A DNA stretch of 64,000 bases from Chloranthus sessilifolius. Taxonomy: Eukaryota > Streptophyta > Magnoliopsida > Chloranthales > Chloranthaceae. The first letter of the stretch is position 1, and the number at the start of each line of letters is the position of its first letter. The stretch lies in contig CM037586.1 in assembly GCA_021018995.1 (NCBI GenBank), forward strand, positions 146,238,060 through 146,302,059, written 5' to 3'. The position numbers and the translations under genes are program-made. The notes under the pieces were generated by a model that was not told the origin of the DNA, made no database searches, and saw only the letters and a list, made by a program, of their open reading frames with translations. This document shows positions 22,095 through 35,100 of this stretch, in pieces.

Positions 22095-22943
22095 GTCATG
22101 TCTACTAAGGGTCGAGGACGACCAAGAGACAGTTATAGAGGGAACCTGAGGAGTGGGGACGAGATTCCCACTAGTTCAAATAGAGTTCCGATTGGTAATA
22201 GAGAGACTCCGGAAGAAAGTGTTCCGGAAGGGAGAGGTCAAAAAAGGGGTGGAGAAAGAAATGAAGAGATAGAAGACAGGCAGGAATGGCACAAGCCATG
22301 GAAGTTGTGGCTAATGCCATTGCGCAACAGACGGCATTGATGGCTACTAACAATGCCAGCAATCATCAGTTTCAGCCACCGCAAACCACCAACACACTCA
22401 GCATTTATAGAATTTCGAAAGATGCGTCCTCCAAATTTCTCAGGACAAGCAAACCCAATGAAAGCTGAGAACTGACTTTGTGAGATGGAAAAGATATTCA
22501 GTGTACTTCCATGCACTAAATATGAGAGGATTAGATGGGCAACATTCATGTTGGATGGAGAAGCAAGCCCATGGTGGAAGTCTGTCTCGAGGACAAGGGA
22601 ACAAGCGACTCTAAGAATGTTGTGGACGTGGGAGGAGTTTGTTGAGGAGTTCAACAAACATTATTTTCCGAAGGTAGTAAGAAATCAGATGGAAGTGAAG
22701 TTCCTTCAGTTGGAACAAGGGAAGATGTTTGTGAGAGAGTATGGAGTAGAATTTATGAGACTCGCTAGATTTGCTCCAGAGTCTGTGGCCTCAGATATGA
22801 TGAAGGCCAAGATGTTACAACGCGGCTTAAGGCCGAATATATGCTATAGGATTTCAGCGTTTGAGCTAGAAACTTATGATGAAGTCATGAGTAAAGCTCT
22901 AGTGGTAGAAGAGGACATCGTGAGATGTACAAGAGAAGAGATC
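22095..22943 (+). pseudogene. Family A gag, first part (fossil)
   Basis: Capsid-type Retrotrans_gag sequence: GEASPWWKSVSRTRE, FNKHYFPKVVRNQMEVKFL, then MLQRGLRPNI. Separated from its zinc knuckle by the reversed solo LTR. Broken. Confidence 0.88.
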
Positions 22944-25226
22944 TGTGACAGCTCGAATTTTGGAACCCCGAAATCCGTGCCATCAGCACGACCTTCAAGG
23001 CCATGCCCCGGGTTCCTTACAAAGCATTGATATATACAATCCCAAAACTGTAATTGAGGCACACGTAGCTACTCTAAATAAAACTCAAAAAGAATTAAGG
23101 TATCGCTAGGCAGTCCTTGTCCCATGCCAATTCATGGACATAAGAACTTACTCAATATTTAGTGATAACAGTTCATCCTAGACGTTCTGTCAAGAAACGG
23201 TAATTAAAATATTTGAAATAAAGAGGCTTGATATACCAAGCCATACATAATACTCTCAACTCACTCTCAAAGTATGCAGCGGGTTTCCTAGAAGAATTCC
23301 TCAGGGCACGAAACCGAAACCCTTGGATCAGTTTCTCCAGAAGTCTTTACTGCCGCTAGTCCTGGACCTGCGACGTATAGTCTAAGGGGGGTGAGCTACA
23401 TCCTAGCTCCGTAGGGAAACAAAAAGAACATATAGATTGACCTTCACACATATGTCAGCAGTTTAACAAGCATAAAATTATCGAGTAATCACTTATGGAC
23501 AACAATTTGAGTAACTGGAAATAAACCAATGATTTTGACCGTTACTTAGCATGGTTTTGTTTAATCTCCTTATTAGTTTAGTTGTGAGTTTGGCCTAATC
23601 ACTTAAATCTTAACTTAAGTAGTCCCCGAGCAATATAGTATCGAGCCCCGATGGAATACCCACCATCGCCTAACTAGATGAAGCAGGTTATTATATGTAT
23701 CCACAGGGATACTGCCCAAGCCCCTTTCTCATAGGTGGCGGGGTCTATTTTTAGATCTACATCCCTGGGATGTACTATGAAAGTACGGATCTGCCGCCGT
23801 ACCGCTCACGGATATCCTGCCGAGTCAGTTGTGGCTATCCCGCCACGTCGGTGGGGTATTCTAATCAAACCTTAAATAATAAAAATATCAAATGTGCTCT
23901 ACATATAGTTATTCATCGTGATTGTGCTAATTATATTACATCATGCCTTATCACATTACTTACGTTTCTCTGTTAGTTTTCATCTGCATCCCTGGGATGC
24001 CCTTTATTTCCATCGCATCCTTCTTTGTTTTAACTATATGATTTTTCTTTTTCTTCGTCCCCTGGGGACCTCAAGACTTTCACGTGGTAAACTCACTCAC
24101 AGACCCTTATCATGAGGATCATGCAATATTTGACCATTTAAAAAGATTACACTACGCATATGAATTTCACGGAATAATGCACATGTTTCAAGAATATTCC
24201 CTACCTCGACGAATTTCAAAGCACGCCTTCTCGTAGAGGTTTATACTTCATGACCATGCGTCAAACCTACATTTCAATTTAGCATAGGCTTAGAAAGATC
24301 ACTAGAACCATTGGGGTGTACAACCCCAAGTTTCTTGTATTCGAAAATTCCAAGAACTGAGTGGTCACCAGACCTCGCTCGAGCGGTCACTTGACCTTGC
24401 TCGCGCGGTCCCTTGACCTCGCTCGAGCGGTCACTTGACCTTGCTCGCGCGGTCCCTTGACCTCGCTCGAGCGGTCACTTGACCTCGCTCGCGCGGTCTC
24501 TTGACCTCGCTCGAGCGGTCACCTGACCTCGCTCAAGCGGTTAAATCGAGGTCGCTCGAGCGGTTAAATTGAGCCATCGAAGTATTACTGGGGACCCTCG
24601 CTCGAGCGAGCTTCCCTTTAGTTTTGGGGACCGCTCGAGCGAGCCCAGAGTTATATTTTTTTCTATTCATCCTCGCTCGAGCGAGCCCTTTAGACCGCTC
24701 GAGCGAAGAACGATGATTTTTGCTCCTCGATTAGATCGAGAACATACTTTATCCCTTCATTCAAACCTTAACCTCATAAAAAAAGCATTCAACCAACATT
24801 CTTCCTATTATTTAAAACATGCCTAAGCATCTATCATGTCTTTAACATACCTCTGACGATGAGTCTTGCGCAAGTTTGATTTAGGATTCGAAATTCTACT
24901 AGGCTAACAGGCCTCCAAGGTTCTTCCTCCAGCCTTTTCCTCTAATCTCATCTGCCGACTTAAGTCCCAACGAAACCCTAGTTCTCTATTAGGCTCTTCT
25001 CTTCTTTCTCTCTATATTCCCCTTCTCTCTATTTAGGTTAGAATAGAGTTACGCAAGGGTTCTTCTCTCCTCTCTTTCACTTTTATACATATAAGTTAGG
25101 GAAATACTAGTGTGTTTCCCACGTACACACATAGTGTCTTTGGTTCGTTTTGGTCTCCTTGTGAAACACATATACCTATATGTAATGCATGACGTGCACT
25201 CATCTCAAAAATCTGAGGTTGTGACA
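22944..25226 (-). mobile_element. Family D solo LTR, reverse orientation, in family A gag
   Basis: 2283 bp, flanked by AGATC on both sides (22939-22943 and 25227-25231). The ends on the plus strand are TGTGACAG and TTGTGACA. Read on the minus strand it shares the LTR plan of the other families: a dyad array about 510 bases from the start, the CGGTACGGCGG block (near 23800), the conserved GAGCTAGGATGTAGCTCACC block (near 23400), an acidic frame (23288-23370) and an end near GATGGCACGGATTTCGGGG. It arose by recombination between two LTRs of a former element. Confidence 0.9.
24372..24708. repeat. CGCTCGAGCG dyad array, family D
   Basis: More than a dozen copies of CGCTCGAGCG or CGCTCGCGCG. The first part is a regular array of about 29 bp per unit (GGTCACTTGACCTCGCTCGA...) and is followed by looser copies. 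It is strikingly CpG-rich compared with the AT-rich surroundings. Confidence 0.9.
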
Positions 25227-25231
25227 AGATC

Positions 25232-25661
25232 AATAGATTAAAGAAAAGACAAGTCAAGGAAGGGTTGATAACTATGAGCTGGTGAACAAAAAGCCATGAT
25301 TCATAGCACCAGTCCCAAGGCTACCAACACAGACAAATTTCTCTAGGCCGCCTATGCCCACATCGGTGGGACCTTTCCGTTACGAGGGCCCTGCGACGAC
25401 TACGGGAGTATCAGTTCCTCAGGATTTCTCTAGAGCAGCATCATCTACCCCGACTGAGATGTGTGCCAAGTGTGGCAAGTCTCACAAGACCTCAGATTGT
25501 AGAAGGGGTACGGGAGGATGCTTTAAGTGTGAAAAGATGAGGCATATGATTAGGGATTGCCCAGAGTTGAGGAAGGAAAAAACGGCATCAGCTGTAATGC
25601 CAAGGCCTATCAGGACAGTGAGGCCTACGGTGCAAGGGAGTGCATATGCCGTTACAACTTA
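25232..25661 (+). pseudogene. Family A gag, zinc-knuckle part (fossil)
   Basis: Contains CAKCGKSHKTSDCRRG and the CCHC knuckle CFKCEKMRHMIRDC, then RPTVQGSAYAVTT. An AT-rich spacer (about 25690-25840) separates it from protease. A spacer at the same place occurs in family B (37817-37940). Confidence 0.85.
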
Positions 25662-25884
25662 GGATGCCCAGAACAGTAACGATATTTTTTTAGGTAAAAA
25701 TTCTATTTAAATTCAATATAGATATCATTGATTGAAATTTTAGATAGAGAAGGTGCATCAATTTTAAAAGTAGTCTTTAAATTGCAATGTCTACATATTT
25801 CACTTTGATATATATGTAATTGGTTAAATAGTGTGTAACTTAGGTACGTTACAACTGTATAGTAAGGATGATTACCTTTGTTAT

Positions 25885-26640
25885 GAAGCAAGAGTGTTGA
25901 TAGACCCAGGGTCTACTCACTCGTTTTTGATGCTATAATTTGCGAAGAAAGTAAAGGTCATTTCTGAGACTTGGATTTTATTTTGGAAGTGTCAATTCCA
26001 ATAGAAAATGCGGTCAGTACTGATACAGTGTGTCGGTCTGTCATTGTTGCCATCAGGGATTACGAAAATCATGAATTAATGGTGAATTTGATCCTATTGT
26101 ATATGCAAGGATTCGATATAATCCTTGGCATGGATTGGTTATCCACGCATGGTGCAAGCGTTGATTGTCGGAGGAAGATGATTACTTTTAGACCGAATGA
26201 AAATAGATCGTTCAAGTTTCTAGGAATGCGAACAACCTTTATACCGCTTATCTCCGCAGTCCGAGCAGAATGTTTGATAAAGAAAGGATGCAGTGGATTC
26301 TTCGCTTTTCTGAAGGAGCAACGAGAGGAGAAGAATGTGATATTTGAAATTTCAATAGCTCATGAGTTTCAAGACGTGTTTCTGGATGAGTTGTCGGGAT
26401 TGCCACCAAATAGAGAAGTGGAGTTCACCATTGACAGTGGATACTTCGCTTTTCTGAAGGAGCAACAGGAGGAGAAGAAGTGATATTAGAAATTCTGATT
26501 GCTTGCGAGTTTTAAGGCATGTTTTCAGATGAGTTGATGGGATTGCCACCAAATAGAGAAGTGGAGTTCGCCATTGACATAGAACCTAGAATGGAGTCAG
26601 TATCTAAAGCACCATATCGAATGGCTCCAACTGAGTTGAA
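25885..26640 (+). pseudogene. Family A protease and linker (fossil)
   Basis: Aspartic protease signature RVLIDPGSTHSF, then GFDIILGMDWLSTHGASVDC, then a linker with FQDVF and LPPNREVEF that leads to RT. Broken. Interrupted downstream by a family B solo LTR. Confidence 0.85.
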
Positions 26641-26701
26641 GGAGTTAAAGAACAATTATAGGAACTCTTAGATAAAGGGTTCATAAGATCTAGTGTGTCT
26701 C

Positions 26702-28998
26702 TGTAATATCCCTGATATTTTGGCTTATTTTCTTTTACCTCGGTAAGCGTGTCTGAAAAATAATGTGGAATATTTTAGATTTTTGGTGAGCTAAGGCTAT
26801 GATAAGAATAATGGTCAAAGGATTTCGTCTTGTGAGGTGTGCAAGTCATGTAATCGATGACTCACACAATAGCATAGGTGTTTGTGTTTAACACCGGATA
26901 ATTTTTCAACTTAAGTGGATAAGTTGTAAAATTATAAAAATCTAGATATTTCTTTACTTGGCATTTGGTTATAAGAGAGAATTGCAAGGGAAGTTATACT
27001 TCTCCCTCTCGTTCGAATTAAAGCAGCAACCTTTTGCCTTGCCTTTGATCTTTAGATCTTGAAAGCTCGAGAGCTCCTCTTCCCATCTCAACCATTAGTT
27101 AGCCTTGTGCTTGTTTTCGGATCAGTTTGATGTATTGAAAGAGAAAAGAGATGTGGAAGGTGAGAAGTTCTCTGTGATTTGGTTATGGATGAGACGTGTC
27201 TACCTCTTTACGAATATGGACTGATTTGAAGATCTGAACCATTGAACTTGGAGACTAGTTTCGGTGCGTGAATCGGTGCAACAGAAGCAACGATTTAAGC
27301 TACAAGAGGTAGGCTTCAAAAGCCTTCTTGTGTCCTTTAAATTATGATTGTTTAGAATAGTATGTTTTGTGTTTAAATAAGATCTGATGGCTGTGGTTGA
27401 AACTGAAGAAAAATGTCCGGACTTGAAAAGTTGACAGCCACAGAACCAGAGAAATTCGAGGGTCGAATTTGGAAATCGACCATCGATTTGAAAATCGACA
27501 GTCGAAATGTGTTTTTTTGTGTCTGAAGCAGTTTCTGAAAATCGAGGGTCGATTTCCAATTCGAGGGTCGAATTTGGAAATCGACCATGGAATTGGAAAT
27601 CGAGGGTCGATTTTCAGGGTTTATGACTGATGTGCAGTTTTGAAATTCGAGGGTCGAAATTGAATTCGACCTTCGAATTTCAATTGACCAATTTCAAATT
27701 GACCATTTAATTTGAATTGAGGGTCTAATCATCTGCTTGCATTTGAAATTTTGTTGGATTTTTTATCAGCAAGCTTTTGGTTTGATTTTTGGTTCTATAT
27801 TAACACTAAGAGTGTTAATATATGTAGGTTTTGACTATTGGGAGTCCTTGGTGAGGACTGCTTGTGCATGATTTTAGAACCTTCTTTGTTAAGGTAGGGG
27901 AACCCTATTTGTTATTTGCATCAAATTATAAGTATAAACTGTTCTGGCTATTTCTTTTAAGAAGTATAAATTTTGAAATTTTGTTATACACAGTATGAAT
28001 AAAACTTAGCAAATCTGAAAATTTTGGAACTTTGTTATGACTAAGAACTTCGAAATTTGAACCTCAGAACCTCAGTTAATCTTTGAATCAGAACTTTGAA
28101 AAATCAGTATATGTTATGAATAATAAGCCTTGATATGTGTTAGCATTTGCATTTGATTTAGGGTTCATACGTACGATGCCCTAGATTCTACCAACCGTGT
28201 TGACGGTATTACTTTGGCGCAAGTTTCCCTCATAGCGTAGGGGCTTGTTGCACTTTCGATGGTCAGTAGGGTTTCCCATCGGTTACGTAGTCCGCTCTCA
28301 TGCTATAGGAAATTTGGGAGATAAAATTAAGTTATAATTTAAGATAAGAAGCATGCTAATTCAGAAGATTTTTGAACACATCAGATTTATGTTTTCAGTT
28401 TTGACTTAGGATTAGAACTGGAGATTTAGTTTGCAAAGCATCATTTGAAAATCATATTTGATCTGATTCCTATCTTTGAAAACCTTACTTATAATGAAAT
28501 GCAAATAGATCTGTTTCCTCTATTGGGCTTTGTTGTTAGCTCACCCTTGACTATATGTCATAGGTGCTGAGACTAACCTTGGGTCAGAGGATCTGGAGGA
28601 CTCCGATTATACTCCCGAGGAGGATTTGGACATACCAGCTGAGGAGTTTTTCCCTTGATCTTAGATCCTTCATTTTTGGTACTTTTGTCAGAATATTATT
28701 TGAATATTGGGCCCTAGGCCTTTGTTTGGTTCTTTTGATATCACTCAAGGAACCATTATTGTGAACCACTATTTTAGGTGATCGGATTGGCCATCACCAG
28801 TGGTTCTTCTTGGTTCCTCACAGTGATATAATTTTTTTTATAGAAAGCTTTTGTTTTTGGATCAATATATGCTTTGCCTCTGTCTTTAGATCTTTGTTAT
28901 GTTGCCGGCTTTTGTTTGTTACGGCTTATTGAGAAATCAATAAGTTGATGAACCGACCTTTTCTATACCTTAGGGTTTGGAAAAGTCGGGTCGTCACA
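26702..28998 (+). mobile_element. Family B solo LTR inside family A
   Basis: 2297 bp from TGTAATATCC to CGTCACA, flanked by GTCTC (26697-26701 and 28999-29003). It matches the LTRs of the full element at 34094-46432 along its length but is more diverged from them than they are from each other by eye, so this insertion is probably older. It has the B dyad array (27452-27726), acidic frame (28564-28658) and hairpin (28763-28806). Confidence 0.92.
27452..27726. repeat. TTCGAGGGTCGAA dyad array, family B solo LTR
   Basis: Repeated AATTCGAGGGTCGAATTT and AATCGACCATCGATTT words, i.e. TCGA half-sites three bases apart, in alternating order. Confidence 0.88.
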
Positions 28999-29019
28999 GT
29001 CTCCTTGGGGAGCACCGAT

Positions 29020-30125
29020 CTTATTTATGAAGGACAGGTTGATGAGATTGTGCATCGTTTATCGTCAGTTGAATAAGTTAATCATAAAAAATTGATACCC
29101 TTTTCCCAGGATCGATGATCTGTTTGATCAGTTATAGGGTGCAAGATTCTTTTCTAAGGTCGACTTGAGATCTGGACACCATCAGTTGCGAGTTAAAGTA
29201 GAAGATGTTCAAAAGACGACATTCAAAATTAGATATAGGCACTACGAGTTCTTGGTGATGCCATTTGGATTGCCTAATGCACCAACTTCATTCATGGATC
29301 TAATGAATCAGGTGTTTAAACCACATCTTAATACTTGTGTGGTTTTGTTCGTAGATGACATCCTCATCTACTCGAAAACGAAGGAGCATGAGCAACATCT
29401 GAGGATTGCTCTACAGACATTACGTGAACACCAACTATATGCAAAACTTAGTAAGTGTGAGTTTTGGTTGGAGAAAATAAGCTTCTTGGGACATGTTGTC
29501 TCAAAAGGTGTTACAATAGATCCAACAAAGATCGAGGCAGTAGCGGAATGGGAACAACCAAAGACTGTGATTGAGATTCGCAATTTCCTTAGTCTAGCTA
29601 GGTATTACAGAAAGTTTATAGAGGGATTTTCAAAGATCTCAGGACCACTCACTAAACTTACAAGAAAGGATGTGAAGTTTGAGTGGACTAAGGAGTGTGA
29701 AAAGAGTTTTCAGAAACTCAAGAAAAGACTAACTTCAACACCAGTGTTGGCTATTCCTTCAGGCAGTGGAGGGTTTGTTATGTACAGTGATGCTTCACAC
29801 AGCGGTTTAGGATGCGTGCTCAACCATAATAAAAAGGTCATTGCATATGGGTTGAGACAACTTAAGGACCATGAGAGGAATTATCCAACACATAATTTGA
29901 AATTGGCAGCAGTGATTTGTGCGTTGAAGATTTGGAGACACTACTTGTATGGAGAGACTTTTGAGATCTTCACGAACCATAAGAGCCTCAGATAATTGTT
30001 TATGCAGAAGGAATTGAGTATGAGGCAAAGGAGATGGATGGAATTTCTCAAAGACTATGATTGCTTCATTCAGTATCATCCTCCAGGTAAGGCAAATATT
30101 GTAGCAGATGCTTTGAGTCAGTAGT
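29020..30125 (+). pseudogene. Family A reverse transcriptase and RNase H (fossil)
   Basis: RT core [33 protein letters not shown] and the catalytic FVDDILIYS (near 29350), then [11 protein letters not shown]. RNase H follows with [18 protein letters not shown] and [12 protein letters not shown]. Ty3/gypsy order. Broken in several places. Confidence 0.9.
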
Positions 30126-30127
30126 GT

Positions 30128-31594
30128 TTGGCTCTATTGTCTAGCCTTATTATGGGGATCCGTAGATGGAAACTACTAGAGGATCTTTCTTTGTATGATA
30201 CAAAGATCGAGGTACAAGCCTCAGGAGCCTTGCTGGCTAACATTATTATTCAACCAAAGATCTTCTATCACATTTGTGAGTTACAAATGAAAGATGCGGA
30301 GTTAGTAAAGATCAGGCAAGGTGTGAGTGATCGCAGTAGACCAGATTTCTCCGTCAAGGAGGATGGATCACTTTTATTCAGGGGACGCCAATGTATACCG
30401 AAAGATGCCGACCTGCGACAGACTATCCTAGATGAAGCTCATAAGTCTAAGTATGCTATTCACTGTGGTGGTACCGAGATATATCAGGATCTGAAAAAGA
30501 ACTACTGGTGGAGAGGTTTAAAATAGGATGTTGCTGAGTACGTTTCAAAGTGTTTAGTATGTCAGCAAGTGAAGGTAGATCACAGACATCCGATAGGTTT
30601 ATTGCAACCTCTGTCAATACAAGAGTGGAAGTGGGAGTTAATTTCTATGGATGTTATATTGGGATTACCATGGACAGTAAAAAAGCACAATGACATTTGG
30701 GTGGTCGTTGATCGACTCACCAAATTAGCTCACTTATTGTCATACAATACTATGTATACGACAGGGAGGCTAGCAGAGATGTATATGAAGGAGATAGTCT
30801 GATTTCATGGTATTCCAATCAGCATTGTTTTAGATCGTGACCCATTATATATTTCAAAGTTTTGGCAAAAATTTCAAGAAGGAATGGGTACGCGATTAGA
30901 TTTCAGCTCGATATTTTACTCACAGACGGATGGACAAATCAAGTGGGTGAATCAGATAATAAAAGATATGCTCAGAGCATGTATGCTTGATTTTAGAGGA
31001 TTATGGGATTAACACTTACCGTTGATCGAGTTTGCATACAATAATAGTTTTCAAACGAATATCGATATGGCACCTTACGAAGCATTATATGGATGGCGAT
31101 GTAGATCACCGATCAATTGGGAAGAGACCGGAGAAAAGTTTATATTAGGTTCGGAAGTTATTGAGAGTAATGTCAAAGTCGTTCGTTTGATTCGTGATAG
31201 AATCAAGACAGCTTAGAGCAGACAAAAGAGTTATGCCGATATAAAGAGAGCAAGCATCGATTTTCAAGTTGGCGATCATGTGTTTATCAAGATCTCACCA
31301 ATGAAGGGTGTGATGTGCTTTGGAAAGCGAGAAAAGTTAAGCCCACGCTACATAGGGCCTTTTGAAATTTTGGGTCAGATTGGTGAAGTAACACACAAAA
31401 TTACTTTACCCCCACAACTTGATAGGGTACATAATGTGTTTCACGTCTCTATATTAAGGAAATACGTAAAGGACCCTACACATATCTTTGATGATCAACA
31501 GATCGAGATTTATGAAGACTTGACCGTGAGAGAGGAGCCGGTTCAGATACTTGATCGGAAAGAGCAGGTATTGCACACAAAACATATTCCGTAA
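30128..31594 (+). pseudogene. Family A integrase and C-terminal domain (fossil)
   Basis: HHCC-type region (HKSKYAIHCGG, CLVCQQVKVDHRHP), core with MDVILGLPW and DRLTKLAHLL, IEFAYNNSFQT and MAPYEALYGWRCRSPI. The C-terminal part has LSPRYIGPFEILGQIGEV and VHNVFHVSILRKYVKDP, the usual Tekay/Del tail that ends in a chromodomain-like region. Broken. Confidence 0.9.
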
Positions 31595-31853
31595 GTGCTT
31601 GTTAAGTGGCGGAATCATTCAACAGAGGAGGCTACTTAGGAGCGCGAGGCAAAAATCCGCGATCAATACCCTCAGTTGTTTAATGAGAATGGAGAAAAGT
31701 TTTTGACCTTGTAAATTTCAATGAGTTAGGAAATGGTGTTTTGATGTGTAAATGTAACTTGATGAAGTTATAAAGAGCAAAGTATTTGATGGTTTAGAAG
31801 TTACAATCAATTTGAAGTGAAAAACACGTTTTAGAGTTTTCTATCAAAACTGG

Positions 31854-32160
31854 CCGATCGAAACTAAAATCGATCAATCGCTTTGACATAACTGAGATAC
31901 AGGCTTTGTCTATGAAAATCGATCGATCAAAATGCACATTGATCGATTGAAATCACAAAAACAGAGAGTAAATTTTGAAATGATAACGATTTATGAAAAC
32001 CAACAGATCGAAATGGACATTCGACCGATCGATTTGAGAAACTGTTCGATCCAAGTAAGTAATCGATCGATCAAATTTTTGAAACTGACCGAACGATTTG
32101 AATTCAACCTATCGAAGTGGTCAACCAATGCATTTATGATGGAAACCGATCTATCGATTT
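31854..32160. repeat. TCGATCGATCGA dyad array, family A internal
   Basis: Same motif as in the family A LTRs (AAATCGATCGATCAAA and variants), about ten clustered copies between integrase and the accessory frame. Sequence between copies is not alignable with the LTR array by eye. Confidence 0.88.
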
Positions 32161-32416
32161 CAGAAATTATCTAAAGGGGCCATGCGTTTCAGTTTCAAAA
32201 CATTAGAAATTTTGTTTTTCTTGTGCTTTTCCTTGGAGGTTCCAACCTTCGATTCTCACCATTAGGAGCTTGATTCTTAACTAGAGCGGGATCGAATCAC
32301 TTCCAAAAGGTAAATCCTAAGCTTTTGGAGATTGGAAATTGTCATTTCTATATTCTACCCTAATTGCTTTTAATTTCTAGAAAACCCTAGTTTCTTTTTG
32401 GTTTGTTGTGGATTGT

Positions 32417-33330
32417 ATGGCTCCCAAAACACGACAAGCATCGAAGCAACCCACATCACTAGTGGGTTCTTCGGGGCAGCCACCACCACAACAACAGCCA
32501 CCACTACCACCACGTGAGCAGCCCAATGATTGGTGGGCTTTGAAGGATTTTGAACCAAAGTGGACTTTTGATCAAAAGCTCTTCCAAGAGTGGGGTGAGA
32601 CTAATTGGGCCTTTTAATACATCGGCAAGGCCATATTAGAGAGTTTACTCAAACCTTTTCACGAGTATTACTACCCTTGTTTGGTGAGATTGTTTTACCA
32701 GAATATGTATGTCGATAATAGACCGAAGACAGTTTGTACGAGAATAAATAACAGAGTGTATGAGTTTACTTATGACAATGTTGCCAATGCGATGGAGTGC
32801 TATGTGAAGTATGATGATGGGATTGATTTACTAGAACCTTACCTAGACACCGTGGATTTTGACCCATGGCAGGCAGGGTCCAGTTCAGCTGTAAAGAGGG
32901 TAGATTTATCGAGTTATCTTTGGATGCTCAATACCATTTTTAAGTGCAATCTGTATCCGTTGAGACATAAGACAGAGAGAGTCGAGGAAATACAGCAGGC
33001 GTTGTTTCCCTCGTCTTCTTTCTGTTTCATCGCAGCGACATGCTCCGATTTGTGTGCCCCCACCACCTCAGCGTGCCACTACTACTACCATTGATGACTT
33101 TCTTGCCCACATGGCTGAGAACAATCATTAGATGGGCCGACATTTGGACTATTATGATGCTTTGTTTGCTGAGACGATGCGCTTTATGTACCCGGCGGAC
33201 TATCTACAGCACACGACGACGACACAAGCTTGGATTCCATAGGCATCAAGTTCTAGGGCGGCCAGACGAGATGGCGAGGACGATGAGCAGCTGGGTGACG
33301 TGGCGATTTGAGCGAAGGTTCAATGAGTAT
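32417..33330 (+). pseudogene. Family A accessory frame downstream of integrase (fossil)
   Basis: Starts MAPKTRQASKQP, followed by a Pro/Gln-rich stretch. Then come REQPNDWWALKDFEPKWTFD, YYPCLVRLFYQNM, VYEFTYDNVANAMECY and VKRVDLSSYLWMLN, and CNLYPLRHKTERVEEIQQ. The same order of blocks occurs in families B (42206-43594) and C (57688-59056). The function is not recognised. It resembles, by layout only, the 'putative plant transposon protein' frames annotated in many plant retroelements. Broken. Confidence 0.75.
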
Positions 33331-33904
33331 AGGCACATGTTTGTTTTTTTTGAGATGTTCTAAGGATGTTCTTTTTGGGTTCAATGCAATTAAAACAGGG
33401 AAATTTGGAGGTAAATCCTTTAAACTATCGTGGCATGGTTGCCACTTTGGATGGTAAACTATCGTAGTATGGTTGCCACTTTTTGGATGGATATATATAA
33501 TTTTATAAATTTCAACTCATCTCTAGAATGTTAAATTTTGCATATAAATGAGAGTTTTATTTCTAGAGGATATGCTGTTGTGAATGAGTTCCATGCAGGT
33601 ACAATAGATGGGTTAAATTGACCCGAATGATTTAGATGTGTGATTCCATTGCATGTGATATTGAATGTAAGGATGCTGTGCTTGGGGTTTTATACATAGT
33701 TGATTAGTTCGGAGTTTGGACTAGCCTTGGCTAGAAACTTTTATAAAAGATATGAATTCGTTATGACTTCGTTAAAGGATTGGATTCTTTTAAACGGAGA
33801 AACAATTCGTTCTCATTAGCTATTTTTAGTTATGCATGTTCGACTCCCTAGGGAGTGATAACCTACTCCAAAAACAAAGGGCCTTACCCAATTTTTAAGG
33901 ACTA

Positions 33905-33922
33905 AAATTCCTGAGGAGAGAA
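33905..33922 (+). other. Polypurine tract, family A
   Basis: The purine-rich GAGGAGAGAA directly before TGTAAAG of the 3' LTR. Confidence 0.7.
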
Positions 33923-34093
33923 TGTAAAGTCCCAAAAAAATTTTGACCTTTGAACAATTGTCTCGGTGTGCGTGCCCGACTGATCACGCACCTGACGCAA
34001 TAAAAAAATATTAAAGTGAGTTCAGTTAGATTAGGTTTTGTTGTGAGAAAGAATAATGTTAGAGAGTATGTGGACCATTAGATGGAGTAATGT
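33923..34093 (+). repeat. Family A 3' LTR, first piece
   Basis: Begins TGTAAAGTCCC and matches the first part of the 5' LTR up to GGAGTAATGT. There a full family B element is inserted. The LTR resumes after 46432. Confidence 0.92.
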
Positions 34094-34835
34094 TGTAATA
34101 TCCCGAATATTTTGGCTTATTTTCGTTTACCTCGGTAAACGTACCCGAAAATTATTGAGGGATATTTTTGGATTTTTGGTAAGCTAAGTCTATGATAAGA
34201 CTTGTGGCAAAAGGATTTCATCTTGAGAGGTGTGCAAGTGATGTAATCGATGACTCACACAATAAGGTTGGTGTTTGTGTTTAGCACCAGATAATTTTTC
34301 AACTTAAGTGGATAAGTTGTAAAATTATAAAATCTAGATATTATATTTGCTTGGCTTTTGGTTATAAGAGAGATTGAAAGAGAAGTTAGCTTCTCTCTCT
34401 CGTTGGAAATTAAACCTTTAAGCCTTGCCTCATTGTTGATCCTAGATCTAGAGAGTTTGAGAATTCTTCTTCCCATCTCAACCATTAATTAGCCTTGTGC
34501 TTAAAATCTGATCGGTTTGAGCTAGTGGAAGAGAAGGATAAGGGAGAGAGTGTCACTGTGTTGATAAGGATCTGTGCAGTGGAGGAAGGTTTATGATGGG
34601 CTGATTTGAAGTTTTTAAACCATTGAGCTTGGAGATTTGTTCCGGTGCATGTATTGGTGCCACGGGATCAATGGATTAAGCGACAAGAGGTAGGTCTTTG
34701 AAACCTCCTTGTGTCAATTTAATTATGTTTTGTTTAGATTTGAATGATGTGTGTTCATTATAAAATCGGATGGCTGTGGTTGAAAATGAAGAAAAGGTCC
34801 GGACATGAAAATTTTGACAGCCACAGACCTGAGGA

Positions 34836-35100
34836 AATTCGAGGGTCGAATTTGGAATTCGACCATCGATTTGAAAATCGAGTGTCGATTTTCCAATTTT
34901 TATGCTTGATGCAAAATTTTGGAAATCGAGGGTCGATTTCCAATTCGAGGGTCGAATTTGGAAATCGACCATCGAATTGAAAATCGAGGGTCGATTTTCA
35001 AGTTTTTATGACTGATGAGATTTTTTTGAAATTCGAGGGTCGAAATTGAATTCGACCATCGAATTTCAAATTCGACCCACGAATTTGAATTCAAGGGTCA
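34836..35100. repeat. TTCGAGGGTCGAA dyad array, family B 5' LTR
   Basis: Around a dozen TCGA-containing half-sites in words such as AATTCGAGGGTCGAATTT. Preceded by GACAGCCACAGA, which also precedes the internal array as GAAGGCCACAGA. Confidence 0.9.

Noticed and set aside
22171-22657. Minus-strand frames over gag and other minus-strand frames over pol
   Set aside because: Shadows of the sense retroelement frames with no independent motifs.
24372-24708. Regular palindromic array considered as a CRISPR-like array
   Set aside because: Units are contiguous with no unique spacers, it lies in a plant LTR, and there are no cas genes.
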